Origin: Catenaria anguillulae PL171
Lineage: Eukaryota > Blastocladiomycota > Blastocladiomycetes > Blastocladiales > Catenariaceae
Length of the DNA stretch: 27,214 nt
NCBI GenBank assembly: GCA_002102555.1
Contig: MCFL01000313.1
Coordinates: 1 to 27,214 of the forward strand
Reading direction: 5' to 3'
A model generated the notes under the pieces. The model ran no database searches. It worked only from the letters and a program-made list of their open reading frames with translations, and was not told the origin of the DNA. The position numbers and the translations under genes are program-made. Below, in pieces: positions 8,920 through 19,100 of the stretch (positions are counted from its first letter, which is position 1; the number at the start of each line of letters is the position of its first letter).

Positions 8920-9945
8920 TCACTCGATCAGTGCGAGGTAATCCTCTACAACAGTTGACATGCATTGAATCAAGTGAGAAGACGGCCAGAGAGTCAGCGC
9001 AGCGTTTTCCCACGTACCATATGGAAACTGGCCGTCCTTTGTGGCGACTGTTGCAATCATTTCGTCCATCTCTTCATTTGACATGGGCTCACCCATCGAT
9101 TTGAGCATTTGCTTGAGATACTCGACGTCAATGAATCCGCGGCGGTCCTTGTCCAGTGCCTATACATTGGTGTCACGTACTCGGTTACCTGCGACGTCAC
9201 GTTCTGAATGGCCACGGGTACGCACCAGGAATGCTCGGTACAGCAAGTCATCTTCGTCCCTGGAAAGCTGCTTGTTGGCAATCAACGACCACGTCACTTG
9301 TATGAACCGATCAAACGTCATGCTGGTCGGCATCGCCGGATCCATGATTTGCATGACAAGTTCCTTGAGTTTGGCCTCGGACGGGTACACGCCCACGGCG
9401 CGCAGAATGGTGCCTGTTTCGCGAACTGCCAAGTCACAGCGGAAACCATGTGCGAATTGAGGAAATGTGCGACATGCTAGTTAAAGTAACGGAAAGGGCG
9501 TACTATCGCATGAGCCCGATTTCGCCTTGTCAAACACGGCAAATGTTGCTTTGGCTTTCGTATAGAGATGCTTCTGATTGTCAGCAACATTGACGCCATC
9601 TGGATACAGCCTTGGTGCAGGTGGCTGCGGTGGAGCAGCCGCAGGAGCAGCGGATGAGGACGAGGCGGCGTCGGACGGAATTGGTACTGCTACCGTGTCA
9701 CTTGTTGTGATTGTAGCAGGAGCCGATCCTTCTGCCGTGGGAACAGCGACGACAGCTTCGGCAGTCGCGTCGGGCTGCGGTTGTGGTTGGGAATCGCTTG
9801 TGCCGCCTGCAGTTGCTGGCGCGTCATTGTCGGTTGCAGGAAATGGGGTTCCTGAGTCGGGCGTCGCCCCAGAGGCCGGCGCGGACTGAGGATCAGTGGA
9901 GGAAACCGGAGCGGTGTCCTTTGCTGAGGGTATGGCTGATTCCAT
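8920..9945 (-). CDS. DRC8: Dynein regulatory complex subunit 8 (EFCAB2-like EF-hand protein)
   Basis: Predicted part of the nexin-dynein regulatory complex of flagellar axonemes. Exons are 9945-9504, 9425-9226, 9159-9018 and 8945-8920; introns are 78, 66 and 72 nt, all GT-AG; the product is 269 aa. Joins rebuild family motifs: SGSCD+IRETGTILRAVGVYP across intron 1, an EF-hand loop DKDRRGFIDVEYL after intron 2, and FPY+EDYLALIE at the end. These match the EFCAB2/DRC8 order of a degenerate first EF-hand, a VREIGTIIRSLG-like helix and a second EF-hand. The first 120 or so residues are Ala/Pro/Ser/Thr-rich, probably disordered, and absent from animal EFCAB2. Its presence argues for a flagellated zoospore stage. 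Confidence 0.85.
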
Positions 9946-10370
9946 GTTGTATTCAATGACAAGTAATAGTTGCGCCTGCCCATTGGGTGGATGAGAACTG
10001 TTCACGATTGTGCGTAAATAATAATGCAATCACAACAGCGGGCGAGATTTAGCGAGGGATGCAAATCATGGCATCGATCATCTAGGTAGTATACTTGTGC
10101 ACTAGGATGTGTCCCTCACCAATAAGGTCAGGTCTGCAACAAGCAACTCGTATCCATATCCAGAAACAAGTAACGACAAAATATGAACTGACTCAAACAA
10201 TCCGACTTGGAACACCCGTTGCTCAACCACGAACCACTTCATCAACCATCTGTGCACAACAAGGTATACCTTGCAACTCACACCCACTCCGACCGACGTA
10301 CGAAATACAAGAGATGTCAAGGTGAAGGTCTAGCAATAGTCAAGTGAGCAAAGAAAAGATTGAGTGGAGG
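9946..10370. other. Intergenic region between DRC8 and an unrecognised gene
   Basis: About 425 bases upstream of DRC8 and downstream of the next minus-strand gene. A 72-codon minus-strand frame (10320-10102) has some hydrophobic character and a KWF motif resembling KWFIQE read in a second frame of the neighbouring last exon, but no start, splice or family support. I see no confident gene. Confidence 0.4.
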
Positions 10371-11060
10371 TCAAGAAATAATCAAGAGACAATGACACAG
10401 ACCTCTTGGATGAACCACTTGCTCAAGCTGCGAACGTATTGGGTCACGGGCGACCCAGCGAGATCGGACGAGTGAGTGTCTGAACAAAAGACCAGAAACG
10501 AGAGTGGCATTGTCAGTAAGTTTAAAGAGCCGACAACAAAGAGAGAATTGCTGCATGTACCTTGCAATAACCAGTTGAGCAAGTTGCCGAAACACAGTGA
10601 CAAAGGTGGCCACGAGCACGCGGCCCTTCTTGTCCCATGCCCGGCCCAACCACCCTCCGCCTGCCTTGATTTACCCACGCGCAGGTCAACGTCCGTCAAT
10701 TCCAAAAGCTTAAGTCGATAACCAACTGCACGGCCTTGATGCACACTAGGGCAATCCATCAATGCATGCCGCCGGAACAGATGGTGCACTGCCTTGTTTA
10801 CCCACGCGCAGGTCAACGTGCAGACAACCTTCTTGGGTCTCGAGCGAGCGAACGATCGTCGAGTGCGAGGACGACGGCGACCCATGGTGCAAACAGGGCC
10901 GATAATCCAGAAAGGCGGATGCCCATTGACCGACCGACTTGGCGTGCGATTCAAGAGACCAAAACGGGGAGGCCCGGCATTTCCAGCGGTCCGGATGCCG
11001 ACGTAGTTCGGCAATGGGTTCGATGGACTTTTCGAGTCGACCGGACAGGATGGTCACCAT
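10371..11060 (-). CDS. Unrecognised spliced gene (tentative four-exon model)
   Basis: Not recognised. The tentative model is ATG at 11060, exons 11060-10806, 10708-10679, 10628-10561 and 10479-10371, giving 153 aa and ending in TGA at 10371. The best-supported part is the last intron (10560-10480, 81 nt, GTACAT donor, TTGTTCAG acceptor) and the coding-like segments LEKSIEPIAELRRHPDRWK and GRVLVATFVTVFRQLAQLV. The earlier introns (97 and 50 nt, both with GTGGGTAAA donors) flank a 30-nt micro-exon and are uncertain; the reading frame is also open upstream of 11060, so a 5' exon may be missing. The two GTGGGTAAA donors lie in a 31-32-nt duplicated segment. An alternative frame through the last exon also looks coding. 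Confidence 0.33.
10661..10692. repeat. Direct repeat, copy A (duplicated exon-end/donor segment)
   Basis: The 32-nt segment CTGCCTTG-A-TTTACCCACGC... recurs at 10789-10819 with a single base missing. On the minus strand it encodes V-D-L-R followed by a GTGGGTAAA splice-donor-like sequence, so exon end and intron start were copied together. Confidence 0.75.
10789..10819. repeat. Direct repeat, copy B
   Basis: The 31-nt partner of 10661-10692, offset by 127-128 bases. It differs by one deleted base only. Both copies sit at the predicted 3' ends of exons of the same tentative minus-strand gene. Confidence 0.75.
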
Positions 11061-11742
11061 GCGCCGTGCGTGGGCCGATGAGCAACACGCCCGCTTGGGG
11101 TCGACAGGGAGAAGGTGCTTTCTGAGCGTGCCCGGACCGTGGGTGCCAAAGTCGATGCGATGCACGCGTGCACGTCCGAAAACGAAAACAAATACGATGG
11201 CCGGAACGCGGACGCGTCACGAAACCCAGGAAAAATGCCTTTTGTCGGCGAGCGCAGACGTGAGTTGGTGCGTGGGGGAGAGCGTGGGGAAAGAGCATGG
11301 ACCACGGATGGCCAAGTGGAATCGAAGAATGGACCGTTCCCACAAAGAGAAAGCGGTCCGACGAATGGCAGCACCAGTTGCGCCCAGATCACGACGAGGA
11401 CGAAGGCGATGCCGCTTGTGCAGATGGGCTCAAGACCGTCAAGGAGGATACGGGGTGCGTGTCTTCGTGAACACGGGCAAGTCTTGTACTTGTCGTCAAG
11501 GCAATGCAAAAAGTCACCAGAGCGTTGGACGGCAGCATGAACCAAGCAGCAGCCGGATCGCGTGCAGGGAGCGACGGGACAGTTGGGCAGCGTGTCGGGC
11601 GGGTACGATGGTGTGGACTGCGAGGGGTCTGGGTGGGATAGAGTGTGGTGAGGGTGTGTGAAGAGAGCGGATGGATATTGTGGATGCGATTGATGGATGG
11701 GAAGAGAGAGCGGTAGTTCCCGCGCTCAGTCGGGGACGCATA
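11061..11742. other. Region without a confidently supported gene
   Basis: Several long overlapping frames exist on both strands, but none combines codon bias, domain signals and splice sites. The minus frame of the tentative gene at 10371-11060 continues open to about 11220, so a 5' exon or untranslated leader may lie here. Ser/Pro- and Arg-rich translations look like composition effects of GC-rich DNA. Confidence 0.35.
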
Positions 11743-12138
11743 TCTAATCATGATGGCAAACCCCCAAATGGATTTGGGTCACGCGTGTCACGTTTTTTAC
11801 AGCGCTGGGTCGCCGATCTGCCCTCCCTCTTTCCTTTTGGCCCTGACCTGCTTTGCGATCGGCACTGCAACCTTCTCATCATGATGGCAAACCCCCAAAT
11901 GGATTTGGGTCACGCGTGTCACGTTTTTTACAGCGCTGGGTCGCCGATCTGCCCTCCCTCTTTCCTTTTGGCCCTGACCTGCTTTGCGATCGGCACTGCA
12001 ACCTTCTAATCATGATGGCAAACCCCCAAATGGATTTGGGTCACGCGTGTCACGTTTTTTACAGCGCTGGGTCGCCGATCTGCCCTCCCTCTTTCCTTTT
12101 GGCCCTGACCTGCTTTGCGATCGGCACTGCAACCTTCT
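11743..12138. repeat. Tandem repeat, three copies of 131 bp
   Basis: Three head-to-tail copies with an exact 131-base period (ATGATGG at 11750, 11881 and 12012). By eye the copies are identical except for one base near the start of copy 2 (C for A). Each unit holds an inverted repeat CCCAAAT-GG-ATTTGGG, a CACGCGTG palindrome containing ACGCGT, and a pyrimidine-rich tract. Since 131 is not a multiple of three, frames through the array shift each copy and do not encode a repeated protein. Near-identity suggests a recent expansion, or active homogenisation. The array ends 130 bp upstream of the small ORF at 12269. Confidence 0.95.
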
Positions 12139-12237
12139 GGACGGATGCCTGTCGGCATAATGCTCCCCAATTTTTGCTTTCGCCCCAGCCTTGCAATGAT
12201 ACGCACCATGACATGCGCCATGTACCATGAATGAATT

Positions 12238-12252
12238 GTTAATCTGATTAAC
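12238..12252. promoter_or_regulatory. Perfect inverted repeat, possible protein-binding site
   Basis: GTTAATC-T-GATTAAC is a perfect 7-bp inverted repeat around one base, 16 bases before the ATG at 12269. It contains TAATC/GATTA, the core recognised by some homeodomain proteins. An operator-like role for the downstream ORF is a guess from position. Confidence 0.35.
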
Positions 12253-12268
12253 CCTCCTGATCGCCGTC

Positions 12269-12499
12269 ATGTTCCCTTTCGTGCCGCTGTTCGCGCCTCC
12301 AGATGCCGGCCCGGGCGTCCGCCCTGCCTTTGCCGGACCGTTTCCGCTTGCAGGGGGCCGCCCATTCCCTGGGCCCGGCGTACCCGGGTATTTCGCTGGC
12401 CCAGCTCAGACTGGCGTCCGCCCCGCCTTTGTCAGACCGATTCCGCTGTGGCGCTCTGATCGATGGGCCTGGCCATCCCGCATCCGTACGTTGCATTGA
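12269..12499 (+). CDS. Small Pro/Gly-rich hypothetical protein with internal repeat
   Basis: A 76-aa frame starting MFPFVPLFAPPD. It contains GVRPAFAGPFPL and, exactly 33 codons later, GVRPAFVRPIPL; the DNA repeat (about 12314-12349 and 12413-12447) has a 99-base offset, a multiple of three, which favours translation. Pro, Gly, Phe and Ala dominate the repeat region. No signal peptide or known domain is evident. The antisense frame is also open across the region, so non-coding low-complexity DNA is a real alternative. The 131-bp tandem array and a perfect inverted repeat lie just upstream. Confidence 0.3.
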   Translation: MFPFVPLFAPPDAGPGVRPAFAGPFPLAGGRPFPGPGVPGYFAGPAQTGVRPAFVRPIPLWRSDRWAWPSRIRTLH

Positions 12500-13228
12500 A
12501 GGTACGTGCAGACCATACATACTCGGGTTTGACAGATCCCGGGTGGTGGCACGTGGGGATGCGAGCAAGAAGCATTGCATTGCCGTGATCCGTGCAGAGC
12601 GTGGTCGGGTGACGTGTAGCAGATTGATGGACTAGGGCCAGGCGGCGCGAGCCTGCTATCGCCCGGTTGGGCATCCCCGCATTGTGTAGAGGCGGGCACA
12701 TTGTGCGCGGGTGATGGCATTGGTTGTGCGGTCGATTCAAGGTCGCGATGTGCGCACGAGCCGCATCTCTGTCGCCTGGGATCGGTGTGCGCGTTGGCGA
12801 GCGGGGTTGCGGACACGAGTCGGATGACTGCAGCCATGTTGGCCGACACGCGGCACGCGACAAGAAATGGGTGGACGAGGATCGTGGGATTCAGTCCTAG
12901 CTGGAATCAAGACTTGGTCAACATTTCGGGCGGAATGCAGGTTACGTTTCGCGGTCGCCATGAGTCGCATATGAGACATGTGGCCATGGCGAGAGTAAGC
13001 TGTTTTCCCGTGACATCTGCCGACATGTACTCCCAATGTATTTCTTCCCGTTTCGCATACTTTTCTTACCATTCTCTGTTCTCTGTTCCGATCCGTGGTT
13101 GCCCGACAACACATGTTCAAGCTCAGAGCCAGCAGGTTTGAAAGGCAATTCAAATCACGGCCGATCCGTCACATGTAAACAAAGACAAAGAGCCCACCGC
13201 GATAAGACCCATCGCAATAGGGCCCGTC
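12500..13228. other. Intergenic region upstream of BTB copy 2
   Basis: About 730 bases with open frames on both strands but no codon bias, family motif or plausible splice structure. It should carry the promoter of BTB copy 2. Nothing else is visible. Confidence 0.45.
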
Positions 13229-14624
13229 ATGACGGGCGGTGCGGTCCCTAGTTTATATGACGCGTCCACTCTGTGGAAGGGGAGTGGAAGTATGCAAGAA
13301 GCAAGAGCCTCCGATCTCGCGCTCTTCTTCAATGTCGCTGAACTGGTCGCAATCGTCACAGCACCCGGCTTTGGTCCGCGTCGTTTCTGTCCGAATGGCT
13401 TACCGTCAGCCTCCAAATGGAAACAACACTCCTTGCCGAACCCCTCAGGGGCCCTTCTTGATGACGCAGATGGACAGATAATGAGCTTTGCCAGTGTCGA
13501 TACCAACAAGACAGTCATGCGTCTCTCTTTCTCCCGCTCAGTATCGCCCTCAGGATCGTTTCACAAAGACAGCAACAAACAAAAATTACCATTTGAGCAT
13601 TACTATGAGCACGACAAGTACTTTCAATGCAACCTCGGTACCATGACGGCTCAGGGTTCCCATGATCTGCTCGACATTTCCGCTGACAATCTCTGATACT
13701 CCACTACAGTACCACATCACCTCGTCCTCAAAGTATTGTCACGCGTACGATGCGGGAAACCAGTTCTTCAATCTTCCCATGTCATCGATTCAGTCAAGCA
13801 TTGGGACCCTCAACTTCGCGGTGAGGAGTGGAATGGCCGGATATCCATACATTGACGTTGTTATGTGCGTTTGTGACACCCAAGGAGTCCAGCTATTGCC
13901 ACGGGAGCTCTTAATTTCACTCAAGCTCTATGTCAAGAAGCATTCAAAGAACAAGTCGGGTAACAGTTGGCAGTGGAGCGAGGGCGGGCCTCTTTGCATT
14001 GAGCCGCTTACAAGATTGCTGTCATCCTCAGACCTGGGCCTTGGGTCCGTCACCACATTCACGTTTGCAATTCCAGCTGTTCATGGGGAATGTGCCTACA
14101 CGGTGGAAAACGTTGCTCTTGGCATTTCGTTGCCCTTTACGCCGGCATCAGTCAATGCGCGCCTGGGCAAGCTGGTATCGACTCTCAATTCACCCGCGGT
14201 TTGTGACTGCATGTTCGAGCTTCGAGATGGGATTCAAATCACTGCGTCCAAGGCTGTGCTCGCGGCAGCCTCGCAATTCTTTGCAACCAAGTTTCAAGAG
14301 CCCCAATGGTCCGCTCAACCAATCAAGTTTGATTCTTGGTCCGTCAAGGCGGCGTTGCCGTGCCTCATGCACTTGTACAATGGCTGGGTGCCCAGCGACG
14401 GCGAGCTACCAAGTACCGAGCTGCTCAAGGGCATGATCGAAGAAAATGAGGTGTATCCGCTGCAATACTCGATGCAAGACTGGCTGTTGGTTCTTGACCT
14501 GGCGCAGATGCTTGAGTTGTCCGAGCTGATCAAAAGGTATCAAGGGGGCGATGATTGCGCTACTGAGGGATTGAATGGCACCTGTCTACATCACGCTATG
14601 TGTTTCTTGCGCTCAAAAAAGTGA
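13229..14624 (+). CDS. BTB/POZ domain protein, copy 2 (possibly decaying)
   Basis: Tentative exons are 13229-13513, 13542-13637 and 13710-14624, about 431 aa. The last intron (13638-13709, 72 nt) is well supported: its phase-0 acceptor aligns exactly with those of copies 1 and 3. The first junction is unclear; it would need an intron of only 28 or 40 nt, so a frameshift is possible. The N-terminal region (DDADGQIMSFAS, then KNYHLSITMS) parallels copy 1. BTB runs from about residue 290 (LVSTLNSPAVCDCMFELRDG) through YSMQDWLLVLDLAQMLELSEL. Just after that, in an AAAA run at 14532-14535, the family frame (GIKGAMIALLRD, stop at 14572-14574) is lost by one base, so the predicted tail to 14624 is non-homologous. 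Either a sequence error or a recent mutation. Confidence 0.55.
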
Positions 14625-15071
14625 TGCTGTCGCTGTTTACTTGTATTTCTTCGCAATGAAATCGATGACTTATCCGAATCCGTCACTTTCGCTACGTTAG
14701 GCCCACCCGAAATTCGGTTTGTTGGTTATGGCGAGCTGTTATGGCGTCGTCAAAACGCATATGTATACATGTTCGGCAGGTGGTGCCATCCGATTGAAGT
14801 TGAGTAAATACAGTGTTTGTGCCCATTTGCGTGCTGCCGAACGTGGAATTGGAGTCCCAATGTTGTCCATCCATCCACCCAGCGATCGATTGTCCGTTTT
14901 GTGTCCGCCGCCCGTCATCTGAATCTGGTCCACAGCAGTGACTTAGAAATGGTCGGACGGAAGTGAGAGTGTACTATGTGAGTTGCTGATTCTACCTTTG
15001 GCCAATATTCGACTGACCCGACACCATCGTCCAACTACCGACAACACACACGCAACATTTGCCATGGAAAC
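14625..15071. other. Intergenic region between BTB copies 2 and 3
   Basis: About 450 bases between two same-strand family members. Short frames on either strand show no similarity to the BTB copies or any codon bias. No feature is supported. Confidence 0.45.
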
Positions 15072-16068
15072 ATGGCTCGACAGGTCCCGGATTCTGATTC
15101 CCGGCTTGTGACTCGGACTCACCGAACTGCTACACAGTCTTTCGTTATTCAATTGCCGGACAAGGATCTGTACTACTTCTTCGTCGACGATGATCCCGTG
15201 CACATTTCGTTTGGTCGCGTTGAGACAAGATTGGGGCGATTCGTGGTGGGCGTTCGTCACAGCGTTGCTGGATCCCCTTTCGTCGTGTTGTGTTTGTACG
15301 ACAAGTACCGGTCATTGAACGGAAACACCACTGCATGCTGCGCATTTGGAAATCGGCCTAGCCATCCGATGGCATGTTAAAGTTGGAGGCGGCTTCGAGA
15401 GTGTCGGCAACCCTATCTGCCTTGTCCCTGACATTCAGTTTACCAGCCAAGCGCCCTGGTCATTGGAGCAGTTGTGACTGCGACATTTTCCCTTCCAAAG
15501 TACTCCAAACATGTCCGCCACTCGTTTGTCCCGGCCTTTATCACGGTCTCCATCCCATCCACCGCCCCACCGCCCAAAACGGTCGAGTTGCGCAAAATTC
15601 CGGCCAACCTCATCGCGACCCTCAATTCGCGTGCTCTGTGCGACTGCACGTTTACACTTGAAAACGGGATTGAAACCTCCGCATCCAAGAACGTAGTCGT
15701 CGCATCGTCTGCATTCTTTGAAACCAAGTTCCGAGAGGTCGAGTGGTGCACGCCCGGATCAACTATCGCTTTTGAATGTTGGTCAGTCAGGGCTGCATTG
15801 CCGTGTCTCGTTCACATGTACAACGGCTGGATGCCGACCGACGGCGATTTGCCCAAGCCCGATTCGCCAAGGACCTGATGGATGAGCATAAGGTTTCCCT
15901 CAAGGAGTATTCGCTGCAAGATTGGGTGGACTTGGTCAACTCGGCGCGGAATTGGTGAGGGATGCAAAGAAGGAAAATGATCAAGATTCTCGTGGTGGAG
16001 TGAGCGACATGTCAGTCAAACGGGTCACGGTTGTTGAATGTATTTTCAATCGATTGTGCAAGATGTGA
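15072..16068 (+). pseudogene. BTB/POZ gene, copy 3, disrupted
   Basis: All parts of the family are present in order but in shifting frames. The N-terminal region starts SFVIQLPDKDLYYFF right after a CTACACAG acceptor-like site at 15137, homologous to the phase-0 acceptors of copies 1 and 2. It passes to another frame near 15310-15330 (LEIGLAIRWHVKV), shifts again near 15475 (TATFSLPKYS, then BTB with NSRALCDCTFTLENG), again near 15870 (KDLMDEHKVSLKEYSLQDW) and once more near 15945 (AELVRDAKK, stop at 16066-16068). Four frame changes in 900 bases, none at good splice sites, mark a pseudogene. Residues such as VHMYNGWMPTDGDLP remain very close to copy 2 (MHLYNGWVPSDGELP), so inactivation is not ancient. 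Confidence 0.72.
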
Positions 16069-16108
16069 CAAGATAATGCATGGGAATCAAATACAGGGAG
16101 CGTCACCA

Positions 16109-19100
16109 TCATTCGCCCGGCACCAACGTTGTCCCAATAAACCCAACAATTTCGCGCAACAGCTCCATGCGATGCGCCTCGGCAATCTGATAAATCACCA
16201 AGAGCTTTGTCCTAAACACACCCACAGGCACCGTCAACGCCAACGCACCCGAGCACGGGCAATACGGCGCCAAGTTCTCGCGCACAATCAACCTGCACTT
16301 TGTGCACACGAGGTCCTGGACTTGATGCGCCAACAGCGAGTTTTCCACCAGCTCAATCAACTTTGCCTCGAGCGCCGCCATCGGGTACAGTTGCATGCAC
16401 TCTGGACACTTCCAGCCCTTCTCGTCGGCCACCACCTCACGCGTCAAGTCCACGTCGCGCGTGTACTGGCACGCCGTGCACATGACCTGTGGCACGACAA
16501 TCGGCAAGCACGGATTGGCAAACTGTGCTTCGGGCGCAAACTCGCGCACCTTGATCAGGTCGAGGGCGTTGCGGCGCAGAATCATGACGGGTGTTTCCAC
16601 TGTGGCGTCCAATCCGAGAATGGTCACGAGCGACTTGACAAACTCGAGCGTCGGCGAGCGGCGTTTGGCGACCGTGTTACTCGTATTGTCCACGGTAATT
16701 TTGGTCAAGGCACCGGGCATGTCGGGGAACTGCACGCCATCCACACCATGCTCTGCACGTTGATACTTTGGCAAGAGCGAGAGCAATCGCGGCGTCAGCG
16801 TGGATCGGATGAGTTGAGACTTGAACTTGATTTCGGCGTCTGAAACCATCGAGTCGGGTGACCCGCTGGCAGACGCGGCGGCCAACGAGGCGGACGGACC
16901 CGACTTGAGATGAGCTGTTCTGAAGCTGGAGACTTCGGCAAAGTAAAAGTGCAGCAGCTCCTCGAGTCCCGCGGCCATGGCGTCGGGCAAGTAGTCGGCA
17001 ATGTTCCAACGCATCACCATCTGTGTTTGCACACCACCATGCTTGTCGGCACCATCGACCATCATCATGTCCTCCTCATCCCCAGCACCGGCTCCATGAC
17101 CAGCGGCCGCTGCTGCTGCTGCCGCAATCAATTCGGGATTGTCCAAGATCTGTTCGCCGGCATAGTTGAATGGATCCATCCACGTCAACGGGAACCACGT
17201 CATGGACGGCATGAGCGACAGAGCGGTAAACTGTGGCATCTCGACCAAGTGGGACACGAGGAAATCCACATAGGCCCGAGCTTGGTTGAGACTGGTCTTT
17301 GGCGTGTGCACAATGAGCCTCGAAAAGGATGCATAGACGACCGTGGCATTGAGCTTGGTCAGGTCGGTGATGAGCGCCATGAAGGCACGCTTCATTTGGT
17401 TGAAGACGATGAAGGTGGCGTGCGGGTCGTACAAGAGTGCGTTGGGCGTCGTGAGCCAGCGGTAAACATGACTAAGAACGTCGTCCATGGACGGGTGCGA
17501 CTGGACACGGAGACCGATCGAGTTGACGAGCGAGACGAGTGGGGCCAGTTGCGGCTCGGCACGGGCGACTGCTGGGTCCTTGACGGTCGATACACACAAT
17601 CCAAACAAGTCGAGTTCTACCGTGACACCGGGATAGTACCCAGGGGCATTGACTTCGGGGAACGGGCGGTGTGCATCAATCACTGCGTAGTGCTCGTCGT
17701 CTTGCCGGCCGCCGAGATCGGGCCGCAAATCGGGCGAGTACCAAAGAACGCAATCGGCCTTGATCAGCTTGCGCGCCATCATGACATCCAAAGCAAACAA
17801 GATCCCGTCAGTCCCGAGATTGCCCACGGGTACTTGCGAAAACTGGGCGAGCTCCACCAATCTTGCCTTCCACGGCTTGAATGTGCGCAAATGGTGCAGC
17901 CACCGCTGGGCAATGTAGCTCTGCCAACCAAGTGCCGGCAAATCTGCCACATCGCGCGCTGACGCAGATCGAGTCACGGTCGGGAACTGTGCCAGTGCGT
18001 TCAAATGGCTTATTGCCGACGGCCGCGTGGATTGAATCGTGAGCAAAGTCGGTGCGGCGCGGCGCTGGTGCAGCGTGGCGAGGTGCTTGTTGAGAGCTTG
18101 CATCATGACCGACTCGCGTAGGAACGCCGTAATGCGGAAATCGACGTGCGGCAATTCGAGGTCCAAATGCCGCTGGCGCAACTCGGAGTATGCAAGCTCG
18201 ATGCGGCCCATGTTGACGGATCGGGAGGGATCGCACACAAACATGTGGCACTCGATGCCGCCACGGAACGAGTACACGACGGCCATGTGCCGCTCGCCCG
18301 AGCTAAAGTGGTACAAGTACAAGTCATCGAGCGAGGTGCTTGGTCCCAAATAGGGCACAGCAGCATTCTGTGGAGCCATGCGCAGGTCGTCCCACTTGTG
18401 ATGCGAGTTGGCCGTCGGGGCTTGAGATTGACGACGCTGGCGGTCCAGCATCCATTGTGCGCCAAAGTGAGCGATTGCACGGAAAGATCCGGGTACCCGC
18501 GTTTCGTACACGCCTTGGATTTGTGGGTGGGCAAACAGCTCGGTGAAGGTGGCCTCGTGCTTGACGTATTTTTGCTCGCCGACCGTGACTTGATACAAGT
18601 GTTTGGTCGGCGTGCCTCGCGGCAAGGTGCGCTTGACGGGTTCGAGAGTGATGCCGCCGCCAATTGAGTCTGCTGGGAGCGCAAGTTCGGAGTTGATGTA
18701 GAAAGTTCGTGGCACGTCGACCGTAACTCGAACAAGCTTGTCACCGGCCAGGACCCAAACTGCGTGCGGCCCGCCCGGTGTCTTGGGTTCTTGCACTTGG
18801 AGCACTTGCCACACGGCCGACTCGAGGAATGCTTGCTGCTGCATGAGAAAACCTTGCACCGACGACGTGGGTCCGTGCGATTGCGATTGCGATCCCGACA
18901 CTGAGCCCGATCCCGATCCCGTTGACAATGCCGACGGCTGTTGCGCTCGAATCTGCTCTCCCAACTTTTGACGCAGCCGCTGGTACCGCCACTTCATCTT
19001 TTCATACTTGAGCCACGCTTGGTAATCCTGGCGCGGATTAGGCACGGGCGTCGAGCGCACTTGCTGTCCCAACTCGGCCAGCTCCTCGGTTGCCGTCTGC

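Noticed and set aside
10939-11661. A 240-codon plus-strand frame
   Set aside because: The translation is rich in Arg, Cys and Trp with no codon bias, and overlaps the better-supported minus-strand exon at 11060-10806.
11743-12138. CRISPR-like array
   Set aside because: The whole 131-bp unit is repeated with no unique spacers, and the context is a eukaryotic nuclear genome.
11671-12230. Open frames running through the 131-bp tandem repeat
   Set aside because: The period is not a multiple of three, so the translation shifts frame in each copy; the frames are open by composition only.
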